Assembly: GCF_022701175.1 (NCBI RefSeq)
Contig: NZ_CP078088.1
Location: 2,664,411-2,728,410, forward strand
DNA length: 64,000 bases
Source: Allobaculum sp. Allo2
GTDB lineage: Bacteria; Bacillota_I; Bacilli_A; Erysipelotrichales; Erysipelotrichaceae
Reading direction: 5' to 3'
Both the position numbers and the translations under genes were made by a program. This document shows, piece after piece, positions 39,643 to 49,931 of this stretch; within the stretch, counting starts at the first letter, position 1; every line of letters starts with the position of its first letter. Under the pieces are notes generated by a model that made no database searches, was not told the origin of the DNA, and saw only the letters and a list, made by a program, of their open reading frames with translations.

Positions 39643-40796
39643 ATGGAAGCGCTGATTCTGTCCTGTTCGACCGGCGGCGGTCACAATTCCGCCGCACACG
39701 CTATGGTCCACGAACTCACGGCGCGCGGCTGGACCGTACATTTCTTCGACCCGTATTCTTTGCGCTCGCCGCAGATGGCCAGGCGCGTCGGCAGCGCCTA
39801 CGTTTCCATGGTGCAGCTTTCGCCGCATCTCTTTGGCGCCGTCTATCAGCTCGGCCGCCTGTACGAAGAAGGCGAGCGAAACTTCAGCCTGCCCAATCCC
39901 GTTCTGGCGGTCCAGAAAAAGACCGCTCTGGCTTTGCATCGCTGGCTGAGCGAACATCCAGTCGATCTTATCCTGTGTTCGCATCCGTATCCGGGACTCA
40001 TGCTCACCTGGCTGAAAAACCATGGTCTGCACGTTCCGCCTAGCGTAATGATTCCCACCGACTATACGTGCATTCCCTTTGAAAGCGACGTTCAGACGGA
40101 CTGGATGACCATTCCCCATCCCGATCTGGTGGAGACCTTCTTTCAGGAAGGCGTCGATCACTCCCGCATGATCCCCTGCGGCATTCCCGTCGATCGCAAG
40201 TTCGATCTGCGCACCAGCCGGGATAAAGCCTGCAAGGCATTAGGGCTGAGTCCTTCCAGACGCTACGTTTTAGTCGGCGGCGGATCGATGGGCATTAAAG
40301 GTCTCTGGCCCATGCTCATTTCCCTGCAGCCGCTGCTTGAAGACCAGCCGGATCTGCACATTCTCGTGCTTTGCGGCAACAACCGGAAACTGTATCGCCG
40401 CATCGAAAAGTTCAACGATCCATCCATTTCCCCGGTGGCCTTTACGAAAAACATTTTTCAGTACTTGCAGCTGGCGGATCTGTTTATTACGAAACCAGGC
40501 GGCCTTTCCATTACCGAAGCGGCCGCTTCCGGAACGCCGCTGCTGCTTGCGTTTGCGATTCCAGGATGTGAAACACAGAACGCGGAGTTTTTCGAACGTC
40601 ACGGCTATGCCTGCTACGCCCGTACAAACGACGAGATCGCTTCTCTAGCTGCACACATGCTGAAACATCACCGTCCCGAAAATACGCCGCCAGACCCGTT
40701 TTTACCGGCATTTCCAGACGGCTTGGCGACTGGTGCGAACTGGCTGCGTCCATGAATCCGCAGTCCGATCCTTTTCTTCCCGGACTTGCCGAATAA
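39643..40796 (+). CDS. MGDG-synthase/UgtP-like glycolipid glycosyltransferase
   Basis: A GT28-type enzyme adding sugars to diacylglycerol. It starts MEALILSCSTGGGHNSAAHA after GGAGGT. The N-terminal acceptor half (MGDG synthase domain) is followed by the donor half with VLVGGGSMGIKGLW, FTKNIFQYLQLADLFITKPG and SITEAAASGTPLLL. The uninterrupted frame stops at 40755. A single-base repair near 40725 would end DWCELAASM then PFLPGLAE at 40796, which looks more natural. It probably forms an operon with the plsY-like gene, joining two steps of membrane lipid synthesis. Confidence 0.85.
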
Positions 40797-40813
40797 CGTT
40801 CAATTTACAAATC

Positions 40814-40851
40814 AAGGCGGATCCTCCCTTTATCTGGAGGATCCGCCTTTG
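40814..40851. terminator. Strong intrinsic terminator between convergent genes
   Basis: AAGGCGGATCCTCC pairs perfectly with GGAGGATCCGCCTT (14 bp) and is followed by TTG. Confidence 0.85.
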
Positions 40852-40896
40852 TCTGTCTGTATATGGAAATGTGCAGTATCGCGCGGAAGACCCGTT

Positions 40897-41424
40897 TTAC
40901 TGTTCGTCGTTCTGCAGGAGATAAACCGCTTTAATGTGTGCGATATAGATTGTATGATTGTCCCCTTCTGGATAATAGTGCTTCCGGATTTCGGAAGGAA
41001 TGCTGGCCGGATCTTCCTTCTGGGCGTAAAGCACCTGACACTCAATCGTCAGCGGCAACTCCAGAATCGCCGGTGTACACACTTCCTCGCCCGGAACGGT
41101 GTGGAGATGGCAGGCTTCGAACTTGTCTACGTCCCGGCCGGATTTCGTTCCGCAGAAGCCTAAAATCGACCGGACATCCATGCCGGGCATCGGGCAGCTG
41201 ATCGTAAAGACGGGGTTGGCATCGAGAAGCGTTTTGGTAAAGCGGCTTTCCCGCACATACACGGTGAAGACATCCATTCCCCAGTTGGTTCCCAGGCCGC
41301 CCCAGCCGATCGTCATGGTATCGCGAACATCGCCATCCTGCGTCGTCAGAAGAATGCCTTTGGGCAGCTGTTCCAGCACAATACCGGAAACTTCGGCAAG
41401 CGTCATCGGTTTTGAAGTGATCAT
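40897..41424 (-). CDS. Flavin reductase-like domain protein
   Basis: 175 aa with an FMN-binding split-barrel fold. It starts MITSKPMTLAEVSGIVLEQL after AAGGAAAG. PKGILLTTQDGDVRDTMTIG and WGGLGTNWGMDVFTVYVRES are followed by FTISCPMPGMDVRSILGFCG, typical of small flavin reductase-like or flavoredoxin proteins. Electron partners are unknown. It is intact and monocistronic, between the lipid operon and the TIR-like gene. Confidence 0.85.
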   Translation of the reverse strand: MITSKPMTLAEVSGIVLEQLPKGILLTTQDGDVRDTMTIGWGGLGTNWGMDVFTVYVRESRFTKTLLDANPVFTISCPMPGMDVRSILGFCGTKSGRDVDKFEACHLHTVPGEEVCTPAILELPLTIECQVLYAQKEDPASIPSEIRKHYYPEGDNHTIYIAHIKAVYLLQNDEQ

Positions 41425-41707
41425 ATTCTGTTCTTTCCTTCTTTCTATGTGGATTTCCAGCTAGATGAGTGTCTAGCTTTTTATACGGGTTCTGGCCTGC
41501 TCCATGTTTTCTGGCCGTCTGGTGTACCCCGAATACTGGACGCAAAAGTGAGGAAAGAATCCCGACTGCACACGCAAACGTACCCGTTTTCCTCCTCTGG
41601 ATTTTCCTTCCGGGAATCTCTTTATAATAAAGGCAGGCCTTTTGTATGGGAATGTATTCCTATTTTAGGACAGTCCAAAGAAGAAAAGGCATAGACGGGG
41701 AGGAAAG

Positions 41708-42828
41708 ATGACAAATTCTGCGAACGGCATTTCTATTGTTCTGTTTTCAAGCGGTCTTTCCGAAAAAGCGGTATTCTTCAGCATTTGAAATACCGCCTGG
41801 AAGAATATGACTATCAGGTCAGCGAATGGAGGGATCTGTTCGCGCAGGCCGTAAACGAAGAGCAGATCGCGCTTCTGCCGATGCTCATCAAAAAGATTCC
41901 GTCGTTTGACTACGCCATTCTGATCTGCGAAGGGCATGATGAAACGACACTCATTCGAAACGGCGAAGAAATCCGGGAAAAGACGATGCGGGACAACGTG
42001 CTCTTTGAGATCGGTCTCTGTGTCATGGCCCTCGGTCCGGAAAAAGTCATCCTGCTCAGTGACGAATCGGTCCGTCTGCCCGAAGATCTGTCCGGTGTAA
42101 ACGGAGGAATCGCACTGCCGGCTTTTCGGTTTGATCCCTGGAACACGGAGGAGATGGAGCTGACCGCAAAACGGATTCATGAAATCATTGAACGGACGAA
42201 TCGTTCGATCGACGGAATCCACGATTACATTGAACAGACGACCGATGTGACGGCACCGATGGTCATCGGAGCGGCCAATGCGCTGGCAGTTTCCTACATG
42301 CGCAATTTCGTCTTCCGTCTGATTGAGAAACTGGACGAACCCCCGATCTTTAAACCCGAAGATCAGCACATAGCCGAAACGCTGATTTCCCAGGGCGCAT
42401 GGAAAATTCACATTTTGCTTCCTCTTCTCTGCATACGGAAGATGTCCGAGAATTCCTGGGGAAAGATCCTATTTTCAGTCCGGCCCGGATCGAACAGGCG
42501 CGCTTTCGGCCTCTGAACTTTCAGTACCTCCTCACCGCCGATACGCTTCATATCGTCGATTTTCCGTCGATTGTGACCGCATCCTACGATACGGTAAAGC
42601 GCATTCTGGAACTGAATGCGGACGACTCGCCGGACCGACAGGCCAAAGAACGGTTTCAGATCAAGGAAATTCGCATGTTCGAACATACGCTTCGTACGCT
42701 TCTTTGCGAAGATTATGTTCAAAAGGCAGCCAGAAGCCGAAGCCGGAGCGAGGGCGAATACGTCCGGCTGACCAAAAGCTGATGGATGGCATTGAAAAAG
42801 TTGAAATCCGCTATGAGCAGAAGGAGCT
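41708..42828 (+). CDS. TIR-like/STING-like fusion protein, 3' end interrupted by IS21 element
   Basis: Starts MTNSANGISIVLFSSGLSEK after GGGAGGAAAG. Repairs near 41773, 42410 and 42775 give about 370 aa. N-terminal half (1-165): RDNVLFEIGLCVMALG and KVILLSDES match the TIR-like nucleotide-binding family of CBASS effectors; Glu near residue 101 is the expected NADase residue. C-terminal half (about 185-340): ALAVSYMRNFVFRLIEKL, AWKIHILLPSSL and DFPSIVTASYDTVK resemble prokaryotic STING, the cyclic-dinucleotide sensor. The reading frame KLMDGIEKVEIRYEQKEL meets the IS21 end. Across the element the original frame would finish LLSGAAK at 45264; as it stands a tail is read from the element to 42919. 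No CD-NTase gene is nearby. The TIR-like call is fairly good; the STING call is an inference. Confidence 0.6.
42823..42827 (+). repeat. Left target duplication of the IS21 element
   Basis: GGAGC precedes the element and recurs at 45237-45241. IS21 elements duplicate 4-8 bp. Confidence 0.75.
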
Positions 42829-42861
42829 GTTTTTGTCAATTGAAAACTGGTCCACTTTGGG

Positions 42862-43683
42862 TTATAGAAGACTGCTCTTTCCAGAGCAGTTCCTTCTCCC
42901 TTCACCCCCTAGGGGGTGACGCGCTTTTCTGATTTTTCCGCCTGATTTTTCTTCAACCCATTTCTTGGTTTCACGAAGCCTGTAACTCTGGCCGGTCATA
43001 TTGATCATGTAGGCCTTATAAGCCAGTCGATCAATCATCGCTGACGTCAGTACTTCATCTTTGAAAATCTCGCTCCAGCGGTTGAGCTCCAGATTGCTTG
43101 TGACGATCAAGGACTTCTTGCCATTGCGACTCGAAATCAAGTTAAACAGAATCTCACCAGATTTCTGATCGAATGAGCAGTATCCAAGTTCGTCCAATAT
43201 CACGAGGTCAAAACTTTCAAAACGTTTCTTATATCGAAGCAGCTGGTTCTGGCTCATGGCTTCACGGATCTCGATCAACAGATCGGACACCCCGATAAAC
43301 AGAACGCTCATATTGTTCAGACAGGCTTCCATACCCAGACAGATAGACAAGGCACTTTTTCCCGTTCCTGGATTTCCAATCAGGATTACGTTTTCTCCAT
43401 TTTTTATAAAGTCCAGACTTGAGAGCTCTTTTACTTTCTGCTGGATTTCGATTCTCAAATGTTCCGTTTGAAAGTCTTCCAGAGACATCCGATTTGGGAA
43501 ATGCGCCAGCTGGATCCGCTTCTGAATACAGTTTTCATTGCGGCTGATCGTTTCGCCTTTGAGGACCTTTTCCAGAAATTCTTCGTAATCAAGGTGATCT
43601 TCTCTCGCCTGGGCAGCCAGTTCCTTATAGTTCTGGCGGATAAAAGGCAGGCGCAGCCTTTTGGCGTAAGCTTCAATGTTCAT
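42862..43683 (-). CDS. istB: IS21 helper ATPase IstB
   Basis: An AAA+ ATPase controlling IstA. It starts MNIEAYAKRLRLPFIRQNYK. Walker A is LIGNPGTGKSALSICLG, Walker B is LVILDELGYCSFDQ, and sensor VTSNLELNRW with the Arg-containing AMIDRLAYKAYMINM follow. The frame ends in low-confidence sequence at 42862; a shift near 42935 would end it EKRVTP at about 42907. The palindrome CACCCCCTAGGGGGTG lies at 42903-42918. Confidence 0.92.
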   Translation of the reverse strand: MNIEAYAKRLRLPFIRQNYKELAAQAREDHLDYEEFLEKVLKGETISRNENCIQKRIQLAHFPNRMSLEDFQTEHLRIEIQQKVKELSSLDFIKNGENVILIGNPGTGKSALSICLGMEACLNNMSVLFIGVSDLLIEIREAMSQNQLLRYKKRFESFDLVILDELGYCSFDQKSGEILFNLISSRNGKKSLIVTSNLELNRWSEIFKDEVLTSAMIDRLAYKAYMINMTGQSYRLRETKKWVEEKSGGKIRKARHPLGGEGRRNCSGKSSLL

Positions 43684-43697
43684 TTCATACTCGCTTT

Positions 43698-45129
43698 CTA
43701 GGCAAAGAGGGCCTGGTATTCTTCTACCTGTGCGGCCAGAGGCTCATAGACAGATTGGCGCTGAGGTGCCTGACAGGCTTCTATCCTGAGCAGATCTTTG
43801 ATTTCTTCCATAGGCCGGTCTTTGTGTCTGGTGAGTATTTCTATGAATTCTTTCGGCTTTTCGCTAAAATAGTTGTCGTAAATTGATTTGAGTTCTGGAT
43901 CCGCTTTGAGGGCTGTACTGTTTCTTAAAGCTCCAGGCTTTTTACGCAGCGTGCTTAGATAGTGCCGAATATCGAAGCACGTTTTTGTTTTCCATCATTG
44001 ATTCTCTGATGTTCAGCTACCTGTTCATGTTCGTAATAAACTTTGATTGTTTCTGTGTAGGTTTTAACTCTTACTTTTTACCAATCAGATTATCGGGAAC
44101 GGAATACTGATTATTGTCAACGCTGATTAAAGAGTATTTATTTACTATCCGCTCAGCGATCTGAGCCGCTTCATAGTCAGGAAGGAGCGGCTTCAGAAAC
44201 GGCTGTTCTTCTTTCCGCTTCGTATCTTTATTCAGTTCATCCAGACGATCCTTGAGCCACATTCTAGCTTCTTCGAGACTGTCGAATTTGTATTTCAAGG
44301 CGAAGCTCTTATTTCGAACTACTTCAACGGAACGTTCGACGGATCCTTTCTCATTTCCAGAAAATGCGTTCGTAACGTTTACCCTGAACCCGTAGTAATG
44401 GGCGAAGCGGATAAGTTCCGGATTAATTTCTTTCTCGTTTCTTCCTATGAATTTCGAGACGACGTTTCTCATATTGTCGTAAACGCCCTCTCTGAAGATT
44501 TCGCCGACTTCATTGAAAAAGCGGATCATCGATTCAAAAGAAGACCTGACTTTTCCGGTTTTCGTACAGGCAGGCAGCTCGATAGCCTGACCATGGCGAA
44601 GTCATAACGGCCAGATAGAACGTCTTTCTCTGACCATTAATCATCAGCTTCACTTCGCCAAAATCGTATTCAAACCGGTCACCTGGTTCGTAGTCCTGAC
44701 TGATGAAGCATTCTCTGTGCCTGTTCCTTTTCTCTTTGACCCTTTTTGTGAGGGTCGACAATCCAATGTCGAATCCAGCAGCCCTGATCAGATCCCAGAT
44801 CTGTAAGCAGGTCAGCTGCTGCTTATGGCCAGACCCGAGCAGGCGTGTCTTTTCTTCTTCGTCTTCAAGAATTTGATCCAGAAGCGCGTCGACCTCTGGA
44901 CTGTATTTCCGAGGTTGTCTGGATGAACTGTCGTATGAAGGCGGATCGATACACTCCTCAATAAACGTCCGGCTGTTTTCGTGGGTTGGATCAGCTTCCA
45001 GAGACTCTCTCTTTCCTTGTACTTCCTGTACTACTTCTCACCAGTGGTTCTCGAGATCGAGCACAGCGCAGCGGCTTTTCTGGATGAGATTCCTTGTGTT
45101 CGTAAATCGATGTATTTGAAAACTGTCAT
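43698..45129 (-). CDS. istA: IS21 transposase IstA (frameshifted)
   Basis: An RNase H-fold DDE transposase. It starts MTVFKYIDLRTQGISSRKAA, a helix-turn-helix. The catalytic core shows EYDFGEVKLMINGQ (first Asp), YDNMRNVVSKFIGRN (second Asp) and NAFSGNEKGSVERSV (Glu). After KYSLISVDNNQYSVP the sequence breaks, and repair near 44085 and 43985 continues to QVEEYQALFA and the stop at 43698. At least four breaks in 1.4 kb. Whether all are sequence errors cannot be decided; the element may be inactive. Confidence 0.88.
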
Positions 45130-45236
45130 CTGAGTATGCACTTTCTAGTCCTCCATTACGGAGTACGATACAAGTCAGGTGGCCCAGTTTTCAAATCCGA
45201 TTTTCGCTTTTGGACCAGTTTTAAACTACAAAAACA

Positions 45237-45241
45237 GGAGC
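45237..45241 (+). repeat. Right target duplication of the IS21 element
   Basis: The second GGAGC. It is followed by TGCTGTCCGGC, which in the frame of the interrupted gene encodes the missing C-terminus and a stop at 45262-45264. Confidence 0.75.
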
Positions 45242-45411
45242 TGCTGTCCGGCGCAGCGAAATAACGAAACCGATTTTCTGTTCCGATCCAATTTTTCTTC
45301 TTTTCCAAAAGGAAGTAAGAGAAGTAAGAAGAAGTAAGAAATGGAAATCCGCACGATGCTCTCTGGCGAACATTCGGCTATAAGCAGAGAACGCCAGATC
45401 ACACCAAATGA

Positions 45412-45453
45412 AAAAGAGGCTGTACGAATTCATTTTTTCGTACAGCCTCTTTG
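45412..45453. terminator. Intrinsic terminator of tkt
   Basis: AAAGAGGCTGTACGAA pairs with TTCGTACAGCCTCTTT around an 8-nt loop. With A and T runs on both sides it can serve either strand. Confidence 0.88.
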
Positions 45454-45526
45454 TTCATTGTATGAGAATCTGGATTTCAATTCTGAAATCGATCTGTCTT
45501 CCGTTCGAGTGTTCCGGATGGGAAAC

Positions 45527-47517
45527 TTATTCCGCAGTGCGGGCGAGTACGCGTTTCATCGTTTCGGCAATGTTTTCCGGAGTGAAGCCGAAGTAGTCAA
45601 ACAGCTGGCTTCCTGGTGCGGAAACGCCAAAGCTCTTCATGCCGACCACTTCGCCGTCGAGACCAACGTAGCGGCCCCAGCCGAAGTCCTTGGACGCTTC
45701 AACAGCAGTACGGGCTTTGACTTTGCGCGGCAGAATGGATTCGCGGTAGTCTTCCGGCTGCATTTCGAACAGTTCCATAGAAGGCATGCTGACAACGCGA
45801 ACGTCGATGCCTTCTTTTTCCAGCAGCTGTGCTGCTTTCAGGGTCGGAGCCACTTCCGAACCGGAAGCGATCAGAATGCCCTGCGGCAGTTCGGCTTTGC
45901 TGTCACGAAGGATGTAGGCGCCTTTGACGGCTTCCTTCGACGTTTCTTCCAGCTGCGGCACGTTCTGACGGGTCAGAATGAGTGCGGTAGGACCGGTGGT
46001 ACGTTTTGCGGCCAGCGTCCAGCCTGCAGCTGTTTCCTTCGCATCCGCCGGGCGGAATACGACCATGTTTGGAATGGAACGGTAAGAAGCCATATGTTCG
46101 ATTGGCTGATGGGTCGGACCGTCTTCGCCGACACCGATGGAGTCATGCGAGTAAACGTACGTTACCGGCAGGTTCATCAGTGCAGCCAGACGGGCCATTG
46201 GCTTGGCGTAGTCCGAGAAGACGAAGAATGTGCCGACATACGGGCGCAGACCGCTCAGAGCCAGACCGTTGGCAATGCCGGCCATAGCGAGTTCACGCAC
46301 ACCAAAGTGGATGTTGCGACCGCCACGGTTTTCCGGCGCGAAGTCGCCTTCGCCGTTCATGTAGGTCTTATTGGACGGACCAAGGTCAGCGGATCCGCCA
46401 ATGAGGTTAGGCATAACGTCTTTAAGCTTGTTGATGATACGTCCGGAAGAAACGCGGGTAGCTTCGGCTTTTTCCGGTACTTCAAAGAGATCGGCTGCTT
46501 CCAGCGCAGCTTCATCCGGCTGCTGATCCAGCATCTTGCGGTATTCCGCTTCGACTTCCGGATACTCTTTCTTATAGGCGGCATAGAGGGCGTTCCACGC
46601 GTCTTCTTCGCTCTGTCCGCGTTTAGCCAGTTCGGTGAAGTTTTCATACACTTCCGTCGGAACATAGAACGGTTCCTGACTTGGCCAGCCAAGTTTTTCT
46701 TTGTAGCGGCTACATTGTCGGCGCCAAGCGGTTCGCCGTGGCTGGAAGCCAGACCTTCTTTCGGAGAGCCGTAGCCAATTTTGGTTTTCACCGTAATAAA
46801 GGAAGGATGTTCCCGATCGGATTTGGCTTCCTCAATGGCTTTAGCGATCGCTTCGAGATCGTTGCCGTCTTCTACCGTCCAGGTGGAGAAGCCAAGGCTC
46901 TTCATGCGGGCGTCTACATCTTCAGCAAATACCGGATCGGTATCGCCTTCGATGGAAATTTTATTGGAGTCGTAAAGGAGAATCAGCTTGTCGAGCTTCA
47001 GCGTGCCGGCAAGAGAGGGCTTCCTGCGAGATGCCTTCCATCATGTCGCCGTCGCCGAGTTCGACGAATGTGTAATGATCGATGATATCAAAACCCGGGC
47101 GGTTGAATTTTTCAGCCAGGAATTCTTCGGCAATGGCCATGCCAACCGAAGCGGCAAGACCGCTGCCCAGAGGGCCGGTGGTGCATTCAACGCCAACGGT
47201 GTGGCCGTATTCCGGATGACCCGGTGTCAGCGAGTTAAGCTGACGGAAATTGCAGAGATCTTCTGCGGAGATTCCATAGCCGAAGAGATGAAACAGGGCG
47301 TACAGGCCGGCTGAGCCGTGTCCGCCGGAAAGAACAAAACGGTCGCGATTTTCCCATTTGGGGTTTCGGGGTTGTGGGAAAGGTGTTTAGCGAAAAGCTC
47401 ATACATCATTGGTGCAGTTCCAAGCGGAGCACCAGGATGGCCGGAATTTGCCTTCTGAATGGCATCGGCGGCCAGTATACGAATTGCATTCACGGATTGC
47501 TGATCAATATTAGTCAT
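45527..47517 (-). CDS. tkt: Transketolase (frameshifted in this sequence)
   Basis: A thiamine diphosphate enzyme of the pentose phosphate pathway. It starts [20 protein letters not shown] with [15 protein letters not shown]. The TPP motif starts at [15 protein letters not shown]; the second half carries [19 protein letters not shown] (catalytic Glu), [15 protein letters not shown] and ILIASGSEV. Breaks near 47340, 47035 and 46690 separate the pieces. The repaired length (about 663 aa) is normal. Confidence 0.95.
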
Positions 47518-47782
47518 AATGTCTTCCTTATGGTGTGTTCTGGTTTGATTTCTACCTTATTCAGGCCTTTTTCGTAAGACCGTATACTAGAATAACGCAA
47601 AAGATAAAAAGTCCATGTCTTCACAATGTCGTGCAGAATTTCACGAATTATGGCAGAAAAGAGGACCAGCTTCAGTATACTCAATCCCATTTGCACTGTC
47701 ATAATTGAGAATTTGGCTTGCCGATTTTTACAAACAGGGAATGATTTTGATTTCCTTAAGATCAATACAGACTATATTTAAT

Positions 47783-48292
47783 TCAGCCATGATGTTTGAC
47801 CGTATATTGCTGGACGTCTACCGCAAAGACGGCGGTGTGATCGAGTACGGTCGTATCAAAATCCCAGGAAAAGGCGCTTTTATCTTCGTTTCTCTCATGA
47901 AGACAGTGTGCAATGAGAGCACACAGTGCGTTTTCCTTCTGCTTTGGATCGGTGATCTCCCGGATCCTTCCCTGTCCAAAAAGCGAGTCAAACGCGACGC
48001 TTGCCGTGCACGCTTTACCGTTTTGCGCAGGCAGAAACCGCCCGGGACAGTCGATCTGAATGGCGGCATTTGGATTTGTGTGGATCAAGTCGATTTTGTG
48101 TCCGCTTTTGGCGCTGTGAAAATAGAAGGTCAGTTTCCCGTTTTCCAGCGCATAGCCATACGAAAGAGCGACGATATACGGAATTTCCTCATCGGCCAGG
48201 GCAAGATGCAAAACGTCCGCCCGGTTTAGAAGTTCTTCGATTTTCTTAGGATCCTGTACCTGTCGATCCTTGCGCCGCATGTCCATCTTCAT
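47783..48292 (-). CDS. Pyridoxamine 5'-phosphate oxidase-like (PPOX split-barrel) protein
   Basis: 169 aa, intact. It starts MKMDMRRKDRQVQDPKKIEE after AAAGGAG. NimA-type features are NRADVLHLALADEEIPYIVA, LTFYFHSAKSGHKIDLI and the C-terminal VFAVDVQQYTVKHHG. Such proteins bind FMN or F420 and include 5-nitroimidazole reductases. The substrate here is unknown. It is in the same orientation as tkt with a 265-bp gap. Confidence 0.85.
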   Translation of the reverse strand: MKMDMRRKDRQVQDPKKIEELLNRADVLHLALADEEIPYIVALSYGYALENGKLTFYFHSAKSGHKIDLIHTNPNAAIQIDCPGRFLPAQNGKACTASVAFDSLFGQGRIREITDPKQKENALCALIAHCLHERNEDKSAFSWDFDTTVLDHTAVFAVDVQQYTVKHHG

Positions 48293-48702
48293 GGCTGTCT
48301 CTCCTTTTGTGTACTTTCTGTACTTTCTGTTCTGGTTTTTCTGTACTGGCTTTCTGTGTCCGGTATTTCCATCTGTGCCGGTTATCTTCTGCGTTCGGAT
48401 TTTCTATCTTGATTCTGGCATTTCCAATCCGATTCACTTGTCTCTATGCCCGGATGCCTGCCTCTGCTTATAGAGACGAGGCAGACTCTTTTTGCGGCAC
48501 GCCAGCCTGTGCGATGGAAGGTTTGCTCAGGGAAACGGAAAAGCCGTTTTTGCTTTCTTACGGTTTTTGAAGACGGTTACACCCCAAATTGACCTCAGAT
48601 GCGCTCAAATACCGCCGATTGTTCATTTTATATTTCAGAAACGAAAGGGAAATTTCAGTTTTTGTTCAGGTTATTGGTCCTGCCGCTCGCTAAAATGAAA
48701 GC
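48293..48702. other. Divergent intergenic region, no gene seen
   Basis: Between the PPOX protein and the response regulator. Pyrimidine-rich, with repeats of TACTTTCTG near 48312-48330. No clear promoter with both boxes could be placed. Confidence 0.4.
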
Positions 48703-49371
48703 ATGTACCGAATCATGATCGTTGAGGATGACTCCTCCCTGGCCTCGAGCCTCTCCTCTGTTTTGCAGAGCTGGGGTTTTGAAATGGTCTGCGCGAAAGA
48801 TTTTGACCACATCCGCGAAGAATTCGACCGGCTCAAGCCGGCGCTGATTCTTATGGATCTTAACCTGCCTGGACGCAACGGTTTCTACTGGACCAGTGAA
48901 ATTCGAAAATTTTCTTCAGTTCCCATCATCTTTCTTTCGAGCGCGGATGAAAGCATGAATGTCATTACGGCAATCAACCAGGGAGCCGACGATTACATCA
49001 CGAAACCGTTTGATACCGCGGTTCTCGTTTCCAAAATCCAGGCGCTGCTTCGCCGGACGTTCGACTATACCCAGCATACCGACTATCTCGAACATCATGG
49101 CGTTCATCTTGACTTAGGCAGCAATGAAGTCAGCTATATGGGCAAATCCATCGAACTTTCCAAAAACGAAGCCCGCATCCTGCGGATCCTGATGGAAAAC
49201 AAGGAAAAGATCGTTGCCCGCGAAACGCTTATGGAAGCCCTGTGGAAAACCGACTGCTACATTGATGAGAACACGCTCTCCGTCAACGTAAACCGTCTGC
49301 GCCGCAAGCTGGCCGCCATTTCCATCGAAGACTTCATTATTACCCGCAAAGGCATCGGCTACATGGTCTAG
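48703..49371 (+). CDS. Orphan OmpR/PhoB-family response regulator
   Basis: 222 aa, intact. Receiver domain: IVEDDSS acidic pair, phospho-acceptor Asp in [20 protein letters not shown] and TKPFD Lys. C-terminal winged helix: [34 protein letters not shown] and TRKGIGYMV. The receiver resembles those of BceR-type regulators of antimicrobial-peptide sensing. No sensor kinase or ABC transporter follows; the next genes run on the other strand. The ribosome-binding site is weak (GAAAGC). Confidence 0.9.
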   Translation: MYRIMIVEDDSSLASSLSSVLQSWGFEMVCAKDFDHIREEFDRLKPALILMDLNLPGRNGFYWTSEIRKFSSVPIIFLSSADESMNVITAINQGADDYITKPFDTAVLVSKIQALLRRTFDYTQHTDYLEHHGVHLDLGSNEVSYMGKSIELSKNEARILRILMENKEKIVARETLMEALWKTDCYIDENTLSVNVNRLRRKLAAISIEDFIITRKGIGYMV

Positions 49372-49402
49372 CTGCTGTCTGCCGACACATTTTTCCTTTT
49401 GT

Positions 49403-49434
49403 AAAAAGCCGTGCCCGGACGACACGGCTTTTTC
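49403..49434 (+). terminator. Intrinsic terminator of the response regulator
   Basis: AAGCCGTG (49406-49413) pairs with CACGGCTT (49423-49430), then TTTCT. Confidence 0.8.
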
Positions 49435-49471
49435 TATGCCCGTACGCCGCGGATCTGTGCGATTCGGGCAT

Positions 49472-49498
49472 AAAAAATCCTGCATTTCTGCAGGATTT
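49472..49498 (-). terminator. Intrinsic terminator of rpsI
   Basis: AAATCCTGCA and TGCAGGATTT form a 10-bp stem with a 4-nt loop, followed on the minus strand by a T run. Confidence 0.85.
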
Positions 49499-49513
49499 GC
49501 AACATTGGTAAAA

Positions 49514-49920
49514 TTAACGCTTGCTGAACTGCGGTGCACGACGAGCTTTTTCAGACCGTATTTCTTACGTTCTTTAGCACGCGGGTCACGAGTTACATAA
49601 CCAGCTGCTTTCAGAGCAGGACGATAGTCTTCCGAAGCTTCCATGAGGGCACGAGTAATTCCGTGACGGATTGCACCAGCCTGGCCGGTGAAGCCGCCGC
49701 CCTGAACGGTTACCATTACATCGAACTGGTCGAGTGTGTTGGTCAGTTCAAGAGGGGAACGAACTTCCATCTGAAGTAATTCAGAAGGCATGTACTCTTT
49801 AAGCTCTTTGCCGTTGACTACGATATTCCCTGTTCCATTTGGACGAAGGAAGACACGGGCAACGGCTTCTTTACGGCGTCCGGTACCGAGATACTGAACG
49901 AAATTTTCTTTATTTGCCAT
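49514..49920 (-). CDS. rpsI: Ribosomal protein uS9
   Basis: Small-subunit protein whose C-terminal tail reaches the P-site tRNA. It starts [40 protein letters not shown] and [20 protein letters not shown] follow. One A missing near 49548 (5 to 6) restores [10 protein letters not shown], the universal C-terminus, with the stop at 49514 (135 aa). This repair is one of the clearest signs that frame breaks in this window are sequence errors. Operon with rplM. Confidence 0.97.
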
Positions 49921-49931
49921 TTCCTAATCTC

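Larger units (their letters stand above)
42828..45236 (-). mobile_element. IS21-family insertion sequence (about 2409 bp)
   Basis: Terminal inverted repeats: the left end TGTTTTTGTCAATTGAAAAC then TGGTCCA, and the right end, reverse complement, TGTTTTTGTAGTTTAAAACT then GGTCCA. TSD GGAGC on both sides. It carries istA and istB on the minus strand. It is inserted in the final codons of the TIR/STING-like gene. Confidence 0.9.

Noticed and set aside
41708..45264. Full CBASS operon
   Set aside because: Only an effector-like gene is present; no CD-NTase or accessory Cap genes could be found on either side within the window.
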